Below are positions 9,772-16,096 of a DNA stretch of 47,468 nt, one piece after another. Every line of letters starts with the position of its first letter. Position 1 is the stretch's first letter. A model generated the notes under the pieces. The model saw nothing but the letters and a program-made list of their open reading frames with translations. It searched no databases and had not been told where the DNA came from. A program made the translations under genes and the position numbers. Source of the DNA: an uncultured Bacteroidales bacterium (GTDB lineage: Bacteria; Bacteroidota; Bacteroidia; Bacteroidales; UBA932). The stretch is from the NCBI GenBank assembly GCA_945948555.1, contig CAMFBM010000017.1, positions 1 to 47,468 of the forward strand, given 5' to 3'.

Positions 9772-11124
9772 ATGAAGACCATATACAAAAGTTTGATTGC
9801 CGCCCTGACTGCGGCACTGGCGCTGACCGGCTGCCAGAAACAGGAGCCGTTCTACACGGCAGGCGAGGATGACTATCCGAGAATTCTCAATTCGGAGTTC
9901 AGCACTACTGACATTCTCACCACCTTCCCTTCAGTTTACACCAGCGAGAACTTCGTTTTCGAAATCATCGTTACTCCTGCACGCTACACGACCGTGGAGT
10001 GGTTTGTGGACGGCGATCTCGTGCACACCGGAAACAAGATTGACCAGCCTTTGCTTGCCGGTACTCACAAAATTAAGGTCGTTGCAACCACCACCAAGGG
10101 TAAGCAGACCTACCGCAAAGCCAGCATTGAGGTCCTTTCTTCCGAGGGAGAGCCGTCTCTTGCATCCGATGCAAAATCAAGATGGCTGCAGCAGGGCAAG
10201 GGAGTGACTGTCAGTGGAGAGAACCTTACGGGTGTCTCCAGGGCCTTCCTCAAAGCTTCAGTCTTCGGAGATGAAACCTCCAAGGCGGAAATTTCAGGAC
10301 TTGTTGAACTGCAGAACTTTGTGAACGAAGGCGGAAAAATCAGCTTCAACGTTCCGTCCGACCTCGCTGAGGGTGATTATCTCCTGATTCTCGAAAAGGA
10401 GGACGGCACACAGTTCGGTGCAGGAATCTTCGGGGTTCACGCAGACGAGTATGCTGATCCTGGTGTGACAAGAACCACCATCTGGGAAGGAGCTGCGGAC
10501 ATCAACTGGGGAGATTCCAACGTCCAGCTCACTCCGGATCTGTTTGCTGATGTTCCTGTCGGAGCAACCATCGTCCTCCACTATGAGATGATTACCGCCG
10601 ACTACCACGCATTGAGGGTATGCAACTTCGACTGGAAAAAGGATTTCGTAGCCCAGGTTGACGCAATCGATACGGAATTCCCGGATAGCTATGAGTTTAC
10701 CTACACCGATGAATTCAAATCATATATGGATGAAGGAAATATGGTAATCACAGGCTTCGGCTACAAGCTCAAATCCGTAGAGGCCGTTTCCAAATCATCG
10801 TCCGAAACCACCGTCTGGGAGGGATCCCAAGACATCAACTGGGGAGACGCCAATGTCCAGCTCACTCCGACAGATTTGGCTGATGTGCCTGTCGGAGCGA
10901 CCATCGTTCTCCATTATAAGATGATTACCGCCGACTACCACGCATTGAGGGTATGCAACTTCGACTGGAAAAAGGATTTCGTAGCCCAGGTTGACGCAAT
11001 CGATACGGAATTCCCGGATAGCTATGAGTTTACCTACACCGATGAATTCAAATCATATATGGATGAAGGAAATATGGTAATTACAGGCTTCGGCTACCAG
11101 CTCACCAAGGTAACGGTAAAGTAA
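9772..11124 (+). CDS. PUL surface lipoprotein with duplicated C-terminal beta-sandwich domain
   Basis: A 450-residue lipoprotein (lipobox LTGC, Cys21) in the position after SusD normally held by SusE/SusF or SGBP-B surface glycan-binding proteins. Visible architecture: a PKD-like immunoglobulin fold (about residues 35-125, with TTVEWFVDGDLVHTG), an IPT/TIG-like segment (about 135-228, GVTVSGENLTGVSRAFL) and two tandem Trp-rich modules at about 235-340 and 346-450, each beginning TT[IV]WEG and ending ITGFGY. The two modules are almost identical, and their genes share a 163-bp stretch without a mismatch. The modules look like carbohydrate-binding beta-sandwiches, but I cannot name the family. 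Doubling would raise avidity for polysaccharide. A stem-loop follows at 11145-11182. Confidence 0.85.
   Translation: MKTIYKSLIAALTAALALTGCQKQEPFYTAGEDDYPRILNSEFSTTDILTTFPSVYTSENFVFEIIVTPARYTTVEWFVDGDLVHTGNKIDQPLLAGTHKIKVVATTTKGKQTYRKASIEVLSSEGEPSLASDAKSRWLQQGKGVTVSGENLTGVSRAFLKASVFGDETSKAEISGLVELQNFVNEGGKISFNVPSDLAEGDYLLILEKEDGTQFGAGIFGVHADEYADPGVTRTTIWEGAADINWGDSNVQLTPDLFADVPVGATIVLHYEMITADYHALRVCNFDWKKDFVAQVDAIDTEFPDSYEFTYTDEFKSYMDEGNMVITGFGYKLKSVEAVSKSSSETTVWEGSQDINWGDANVQLTPTDLADVPVGATIVLHYKMITADYHALRVCNFDWKKDFVAQVDAIDTEFPDSYEFTYTDEFKSYMDEGNMVITGFGYQLTKVTVK
10586..11081 (+). repeat. Perfect 163-bp direct repeat, 333-bp period, inside the lipoprotein gene
   Basis: Bases 10586-10748 are identical to 10919-11081. 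The offset is 333 bp (111 codons), so the reading frame is kept. Upstream of the identical block the copies (from about 10477 and 10810) are similar but differ at many silent positions. This suggests an older duplication partly homogenised by gene conversion, or a recent duplication with uneven drift. Confidence 0.95.
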
Positions 11125-11144
11125 TCTTAATCTGATTATGAGAT

Positions 11145-11182
11145 ATTTACCCGAAATTCACTGTGGCGGATTTCGGGTAAAT
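11145..11182. terminator. Stem-loop after the SusCD-lipoprotein operon
   Basis: A perfect 13-bp inverted repeat: ATTTACCCGAAAT at 11145-11157 and ATTTCGGGTAAAT at 11170-11182, with a 12-nt loop. It begins 21 bp after the lipoprotein stop codon. The T-tract after it is weak (GTTCTAT), so it may be a partial terminator or RNA-stability hairpin that lowers expression of the transporter and GH3 genes relative to susCD. Confidence 0.6.
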
Positions 11183-11228
11183 GTTCTATAAAAGTTAGAA
11201 TAATATCAATATAAAAGATATTAGTTTG

Positions 11229-11236
11229 TAACTTTG
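11229..11236 (+). promoter_or_regulatory. Candidate -7 box before the GPH transporter
   Basis: TAACTTTG fits TAnnTTTG and lies 37 bp before the ATG at 11273, downstream of the stem-loop at 11145-11182. No TTTG at the expected -33 distance was found. It may give the transporter and GH3 genes their own, probably regulated, transcript. Confidence 0.45.
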
Positions 11237-11272
11237 CAGCCGTTTGAAAACCACTGATTGAACACAGAAACT

Positions 11273-12610
11273 ATGGCTAAATTGACCGAAAAAATTGCCT
11301 ACGCCCTCGGAGATGCAGCTGCCGGTGGCATCGTGTGGAAGGTGATGTCCATCGCTTTTCCTTTCTTTTTCACCAACATCTACGGACTTACGCTCGCCGA
11401 CACGGCAGCCCTGATGCTCATTGCAAGGATGTTCGATGTCGTGACCGATCCTCTGATGGGGTCTCTTGCTGACCGCACCTGCAGTCGCTGGGGAACCTAC
11501 CGGCCGTGGCTCATCTTCGGTGCAATCCCTCTTGGGTTGGTGTTTGCACTTTTGCTTTACACTCCTGAGTTCGGTCCCGTGGGCAAAAGGATCTGGGCCT
11601 ATAGCCTGTACCTGCTGATGATGGCGGTTTACACTGCAGTGAATGTGCCTTACGGGTCCCTTCTCGGCGTGATGACGGATGACGACAATGAAAAGAACCA
11701 GTTCTCGTCATTCAGGATGGTGGGAGCGTACGCGATGGGTTTTGTGACCCTGCTGAGCTTCCCTTACATCCAAAAAATGATTGGAGGCAGCCCGGCTCAC
11801 CAGTATGCCGTCATCGGAGCCTCTTTCGGTGCAGTTGCCGCCCTGATGACCCTTTTGTGCGGTTTATTTACAAAGGAAAGGCTCAAACCGGTCCGTGCCG
11901 AGAAATTCACTTTAAAGCCATTTGCCGACCTGTTCAGGAACAAGCCTTGGATTTACCTGACTCTTGTCGGAATCTGCACGAACTTTTTCAACGGTTTCCG
12001 TTACGCTGCAGCCGCATATATGTTCACCTACTGTCTTCCGGGCGAAATCACCGTGATGGGACTGATTGTCAACTACACTGTCTTTATGACTTTCGGTGAG
12101 GTCGTCTGTATGGTTGCCGGAGGACTTTCTCCGAAGTTTACCCAGTGGGCCGGCTCGAAGAAAAAGGCTTTCACATTGTCCGCCCTCATCTGCCTTGTGA
12201 CATCCGTCCTGTTCTTTTTCATCCCGATGGACCCTTCCTGGATATGGCTGATGATTGTCTTTGTCATCATCACTTCCATCGGAATCGGAATATACTCTCC
12301 GCTTCTTTGGTCGATGTATGCCGACGTCGCAGACTATGCCACCCAGAAGAACGGCACATCCTCAACAGGCCTGATTTTCTCGTCCGGAACGATGTCCCAA
12401 AAATTCGGCTCGGCAATCTCCGGTGCCCTGATCACCCTTTTCCTGGGTTGGGCAGGCCTCCACACTCCGGAGGGTGCGGCTGAACCTGTCATTGCAGAGG
12501 GCTGCATCGAAAGCGTCCGCACGATGGTCTGGGCCCTGTTCAGCCTCATCCCTGCAGCCGTGGTGCTCATAATGCTCCTGCTGATTTATAAATATCCAAT
12601 TAAGAAATAA
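11273..12610 (+). CDS. GPH-family sugar:cation symporter (MFS)
   Basis: A 445-residue polytopic inner-membrane protein of the glycoside-pentoside-hexuronide:cation symporter family (MelB-like MFS). The N-terminus LTEKIAYALGDAAAGGIVWK and the following DVVTDPLMGSLADRT loop are the family hallmarks, the latter corresponding to the cation-site helix region. About twelve hydrophobic segments can be counted and no enzymatic domain is present. I chose the ATG at 11273; an in-frame TTG at 11258 would add five residues but is a poor start. The PUL context between SusCD and GH3 suggests that it moves cellobiose or short beta-glucan oligosaccharides from periplasm to cytoplasm, feeding the GH94 phosphorylase. 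The substrate is inferred. Confidence 0.92.
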   Translation: MAKLTEKIAYALGDAAAGGIVWKVMSIAFPFFFTNIYGLTLADTAALMLIARMFDVVTDPLMGSLADRTCSRWGTYRPWLIFGAIPLGLVFALLLYTPEFGPVGKRIWAYSLYLLMMAVYTAVNVPYGSLLGVMTDDDNEKNQFSSFRMVGAYAMGFVTLLSFPYIQKMIGGSPAHQYAVIGASFGAVAALMTLLCGLFTKERLKPVRAEKFTLKPFADLFRNKPWIYLTLVGICTNFFNGFRYAAAAYMFTYCLPGEITVMGLIVNYTVFMTFGEVVCMVAGGLSPKFTQWAGSKKKAFTLSALICLVTSVLFFFIPMDPSWIWLMIVFVIITSIGIGIYSPLLWSMYADVADYATQKNGTSSTGLIFSSGTMSQKFGSAISGALITLFLGWAGLHTPEGAAEPVIAEGCIESVRTMVWALFSLIPAAVVLIMLLLIYKYPIKK

Positions 12611-12637
12611 AATATAATATAATATATACTGGTGAAT

Positions 12638-15037
12638 ATGAACAAATTAATATATATCATTTCTGTATATTCAATATTCTCGCTATTCTTCTCCACCGCC
12701 TCGGCGCAGTGCATCCGGCGCGACGAGAATGTTGAGGCTCAGGTCGAGGCCATACTCTCCCGTCTTACGCTCGAGGAAAAAATCGGACAGATGTGCGAAC
12801 TGACGATTGACAAGGTCGCCCAGAATTCGAGTGATGGCAATGTCGCCAGCAACAAGTCCGATGAACAACTTGCAGGAGGAATGTTGTCTGCGCAGGCTGT
12901 CAGCACCACTTTCGGAAAGTACAAGGTGGGGTCCATCCTGAATGTTCCCGAGGGTGTTGCCCAGACTCCTGAAGTGTGGGCCGATGTTATCCGAACTTTG
13001 AATGCCGCCTCGCTCGAGATGTGTGGGGTTCCGCAGATTTTCGGAGTGGACCAGATTCACGGTGCAAGCTACACCTGGGGTGCAACCCTCTTCCCGCAGG
13101 AAATCGGTCAGGGGGCATCGTTCAACCCTGAAATCAGCCGCAGGATTGGAGAAATCACGGCCTACGAAAGTCGCGCCTGTCTCATTCCGTGGGTATATTC
13201 ACCTGTGATGGATATTGCCCGCAGCCCGCTCTGGCCACGACTCTGGGAAAGTTTCGGAGAGGATGTACTGGTCAATTCCGTGATGGGGTCAGCTCTTGTG
13301 AAAGGCCTTCAGGGAGAGGATCCGAACAATGTCGGGATGTACAATGTGGCCGCCTGCCTGAAACATTACCTTGCCTACGGTGCAGCGGTCAGCGGAAAGG
13401 ACAGGACTCCTTCAAGCGTGACCTACAGGGAAATGATGGAGAAATATTTCCAGCCTTTCAAGGCCTGCTGCGAGGCAGGGGCACTCAGCATAATGGTCAA
13501 CTCAGCCAACAACAATGGTGTTCCTTTCCACGCCAACCGCCGTCTGCTGACAGAGTGGCTGAAGGAGGGTCTGGACTGGGACGGTATGATAGTTACCGAC
13601 TGGGCTGACATTGACAACATCTGGAAACGGGACAGAGTGGCTGCAAACAAGAAGGAAGCCATCGCAATGGCAATCAATGCCGGAATAGATATGACGATGG
13701 ATCCATATTCCACTGATTTCTGTGACCTTCTTCTCGAACTTGTGCAGGAGGGTAAGGTTCCGATGGAAAGAATAGATGACGCCGTGCGCCGCATCCTTCG
13801 CCTGAAAATCCGTGTGGGCCTGATGGACCGCGAAACCTGGGACATTCCTTACGAGGCTCCCCGCAAGAAAGGCAGGCAGAACAAGATGCAGCCTCGCGAC
13901 CTGAAGTCGATGTACCGTTCGTTCGGATGCGAGGGCTATGCACAGGAGGCAGTGAAGATTGCTGAGGAATGTATGGTTCTTCTGAAGAATGAAAATTCCA
14001 TTCTCCCTCTGAAGCAGGGTACGAAAATCTTTGTCTGCGGACCGAATGCGGACAATTTCCGTCCGATGAACGGTGGATGGTCCTACACCTGGCAGGGTCA
14101 CAAAACCGATGAGATTGTCAGGAAGATTGGCGCTTGCAGGTCTTTCTACGAGGCTTTGCGTGAGAAATTCGGAGCGGAGAACGTGGAGTACAGCCAGATG
14201 GTCCGCTACGATGACAATGATTTCCGCATCGACCATCAGGTGCCTCAGACACTTGCCGAAGACGGGAATTCAACGGCCGACAAGATTGCCCGTGCGGATG
14301 TGCTCATCGCTTTTGTGGGTGAGAATTCCTACACCGAAACCCCGGGAAACATCGATGACCTGAATCTCTCTGCAAACCAGCTCGAGATGGTCCGCACCCT
14401 TCAGCAGAGCGGAAAGCCGGTCATCCTCGTTCTGAACGAGGGCCGTCCGAGACTGATCAACTCAATCGTCCCGCAGTCTGCTGCCATCGTCCAGACATTC
14501 CTTCCGGGCAACTATGGAGGAGACGCTCTCGCCAACCTGCTTTCAGGTGAGGCCAACTTCTCCGGCCGTCTTCCGTACACCTATCCGAAGTACCACGGCT
14601 CGTTCATCACCTACGACTGCAAGCCTTGTGAATATGTAGAAACGATGGCCGGTGCGTACAATTACGATGCGAACACCCCTGTGCAGTGGCCTTTCGGCTT
14701 CGGACTTTCCTACTCCGATGTCAAGGTTTCTGAATTGAAACTTCTGGAGAAGGGGGATGTGCTGAGGTTCGGGGTTACCCTGACCAACAATTCCAATCGT
14801 GCTGTGAAGGAGCCTGTGCTGCTTTATATTTCGGATCTGGTGGCCACGCTGACTCCAGACATCAAACGCCTGCGCGCCTTTGACAAGGTTTCCCTGGAGG
14901 CCGGTGAGGCGAAGACAGTGGAACTGTCCGTGAAGATTGCCGACCTGGCCTTCGTTAACGAGGACCTGAACTGGGTTCTCGAGCCGGGCGAGTTCAAGGC
15001 ATCCGTGGGGGACCAGTCGGTGACTTTCGCTTTGTAA
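12638..15037 (+). CDS. GH3 beta-glucosidase, periplasmic
   Basis: A 799-residue glycoside hydrolase family 3 enzyme that removes terminal beta-glucose from oligosaccharides. A signal peptide ends around STASAQ with no lipobox, so it is probably periplasmic. The TIM-barrel part has SPVMDIARSPLWPRLWESFG, AACLKHYLAYG and the nucleophile in MIVTDWAD (Asp321; most members have SDW, here TDW). The alpha/beta sandwich domain includes AFVGENSYTE, and an Fn3-like C-terminal domain (about 700-799) follows. I start at the ATG at 12638 because the in-frame GTG six bases upstream is weaker. It lies 27 bp after the symporter gene, so is probably cotranscribed. BglX-type periplasmic enzymes have the same layout. 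It competes with, or trims longer oligomers for, the GH94 route. Confidence 0.94.
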   Translation: MNKLIYIISVYSIFSLFFSTASAQCIRRDENVEAQVEAILSRLTLEEKIGQMCELTIDKVAQNSSDGNVASNKSDEQLAGGMLSAQAVSTTFGKYKVGSILNVPEGVAQTPEVWADVIRTLNAASLEMCGVPQIFGVDQIHGASYTWGATLFPQEIGQGASFNPEISRRIGEITAYESRACLIPWVYSPVMDIARSPLWPRLWESFGEDVLVNSVMGSALVKGLQGEDPNNVGMYNVAACLKHYLAYGAAVSGKDRTPSSVTYREMMEKYFQPFKACCEAGALSIMVNSANNNGVPFHANRRLLTEWLKEGLDWDGMIVTDWADIDNIWKRDRVAANKKEAIAMAINAGIDMTMDPYSTDFCDLLLELVQEGKVPMERIDDAVRRILRLKIRVGLMDRETWDIPYEAPRKKGRQNKMQPRDLKSMYRSFGCEGYAQEAVKIAEECMVLLKNENSILPLKQGTKIFVCGPNADNFRPMNGGWSYTWQGHKTDEIVRKIGACRSFYEALREKFGAENVEYSQMVRYDDNDFRIDHQVPQTLAEDGNSTADKIARADVLIAFVGENSYTETPGNIDDLNLSANQLEMVRTLQQSGKPVILVLNEGRPRLINSIVPQSAAIVQTFLPGNYGGDALANLLSGEANFSGRLPYTYPKYHGSFITYDCKPCEYVETMAGAYNYDANTPVQWPFGFGLSYSDVKVSELKLLEKGDVLRFGVTLTNNSNRAVKEPVLLYISDLVATLTPDIKRLRAFDKVSLEAGEAKTVELSVKIADLAFVNEDLNWVLEPGEFKASVGDQSVTFAL

Positions 15038-15046
15038 TTCTTTTTT

Positions 15047-15141
15047 CGGCTGTCCTTTCCGCCTTTCCGGCTGCCCTTCCCCGGTTGTCCTTTTCTGGCT
15101 GTCTATCCGTTTTTGGCTGTCTTTTCCTGGCTGTCCTTTCC
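15047..15141 (+). repeat. Six degenerate 14-bp pyrimidine-rich repeats
   Basis: Copies begin at 15047, 15068, 15082, 15096, 15114 and 15128. Most resemble (C/T)GGCTGTCCTTTCC, and steps are 14 bp with additions of 4 and 7 bp. They start 10 bp after the GH3 stop codon. No stem or coding sense is evident. Confidence 0.8.
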
Positions 15142-15152
15142 GTCTATACTGA

Positions 15153-15302
15153 CCGTGAAATTCATTCGGCACAGGAACATTGCCTGGAGGCCTTTGTAGT
15201 GGCATTCGGTGTGGCGGATGAGGCAATTTTTCCTCATTGGGCACGCGAGATGGTTATAGAGGGCATCCTGTTGCCTTTGGCTGTGGCGAATGAATTTCAC
15301 GG
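15153..15302. mobile_element. MITE-like 150-bp element with 22-bp terminal inverted repeats
   Basis: The ends 15153-15174 and 15281-15302 are inverted repeats matching at 21 of 22 positions; the outer 16 bp (CCGTGAAATTCATTCG at the left) are perfect. There is no transposase inside. A small internal hairpin pairs ATGAGG (15218-15223) with CCTCAT (15232-15237). A 2-bp GA lies outside each end, possibly a target duplication but too short to prove. The size and structure suit a miniature inverted-repeat element mobilised in trans. A large REP-like palindrome is the alternative. Confidence 0.6.
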
Positions 15303-15394
15303 GAAGTGTTTTCTTTGTGTATCAGATTATTTTGTGGTGGAACATCAGGGAGAGACTTGCATATTACAGGGTGTGGGAGTGTGCTGCTGCCAAT

Positions 15395-15540
15395 TTTGAC
15401 TGGGACAGGGTCGGCATCGCGGTGTGGACTGCTGTCAGTTGTGAACTGCTGTCAGTTGTGAACTGGACAAGGATAAGCATCAGGGTATAGGTCGCGGCTG
15501 TCGGTAGTTACTGGAGCAGGGATAAGCATCAGGATATGGG
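15395..15540 (+). repeat. Tandem 17-bp and degenerate ~49-bp repeats
   Basis: ACTGCTGTCAGTTGTGA occurs twice in tandem (15428-15444 and 15445-15461). A larger unit containing GGATAAGCATCAGG occurs at 15471-15484 and 15520-15533, a 49-bp period, with a more degraded copy starting near 15398 (GGGACAGGGTCGGCATCG). The island thus has a second minisatellite between the inverted-repeat element and the 51-bp array. Confidence 0.75.
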
Positions 15541-15660
15541 AAATTCTTGAGAACCCCCCGAGCATGGCAAAAGCCAATAGAGTGTAGCTGGTTTATGGTC
15601 GTTGTGCTTATGGGTTTTGGTGTTTTTAAGGTTCATCTCTTCCTTATGGATGCCATTTGT

Positions 15661-16047
15661 TTGTCCTCCCGGAGGTGCCTTTTTGAGGACGGGGAAGGCC
15701 TCCATACCGGATTTGTCCTCCAGGAGCTCCTTTTTGAGGACAAGTTCAGTCCCAATGCCGTGTCGTCCTTCCAGAAACCTGTTTTTGAGGACGGGAAGGG
15801 TTTCATGCCGGGGTTGTCCTCAGGGATGCCCTGTTTTGAGGACAAGTACAGTCTCACCGCTGTGTTATCCTCACAGATGGCCTTTTTTGAGGACAAGTTC
15901 AGTCTCACCGCTGTGTTATCCTCACAGATGGCCTTTTTTGAGGACAAGTTCAGTTCCAATGCAGTGCCGTTCTCTCAAAAGCCTTTTTTGAGGACGGGGC
16001 AGCTTTCATCCTGGGGATTGTCCTCAGGGAGACCCCTTTTTGAGGAA
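15661..16047. repeat. Eight tandem 51-bp units, most with a GTCCTC/GAGGAC inverted repeat
   Basis: GAGGAC (GAGGAA in the last unit) recurs at 15685, 15736, 15787, 15838, 15889, 15940, 15990 and 16042, giving steps of 51, 51, 51, 51, 51, 50 and 52. In units 1, 2 and 4, and nearly so in 3 and 8, GTCCTC lies about 15 nt before it and can pair with it around a T-rich loop; units 5-7 have decayed forms. Units ending at 15894 and 15945 are almost identical, showing recent copying. The units are contiguous without unique spacers, so this is not CRISPR. It could be a structured RNA or simply a minisatellite. Confidence 0.9.
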
Positions 16048-16071
16048 AACTCCCGGAAATTCCTATCTTTG
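16039..16071 (+). promoter_or_regulatory. Promoter of the phosphatase gene, -33 box inside the last 51-bp repeat
   Basis: TTTG at 16039-16042 and TATCTTTG at 16064-16071 are 21 bp apart, matching the Bacteroidota consensus TTTG-N19-21-TAnnTTTG. The start codon is at 16097. The TTTG is part of the TTTTTGAGGA core of the eighth repeat unit. Confidence 0.65.
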
Positions 16072-16096
16072 CCGTCTGAACACAATATTGTTTTTG

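Larger units (their letters stand above)
15038..16096. other. Repeat-rich intergenic island without a supported gene
   Basis: About 1.06 kb between the GH3 and phosphatase genes. Open frames exist on both strands but have no convincing start, homology or codon pattern; they stay open because the repeats are simple and one unit length is a multiple of three. The island contains four repeat systems, listed separately: 14-bp pyrimidine-rich repeats (15047-15141), a 150-bp inverted-repeat element (15153-15302), 17-bp/49-bp repeats (about 15395-15540) and a 51-bp hairpin array (15661-16047). Confidence 0.75.

Noticed and set aside
15103..15399. Short open frames on both strands over the 150-bp inverted-repeat element
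   Set aside because: They are read through the terminal repeats and have no coding signal; the mobile-element structure explains them better.
15633..15959. A - strand open frame giving repeated LSSKKAICEDNTAVRL peptides, resembling a multi-core RiPP precursor
   Set aside because: Attractive at first sight, but there is no modifying enzyme, transporter or leader nearby, units degenerate without keeping key residues, and the opposite strand is equally open. The DNA repeat explains it.
15661..16047. CRISPR array
   Set aside because: The 51-bp units follow one another with no unique spacers, units are imperfect, and no cas gene is in the window.
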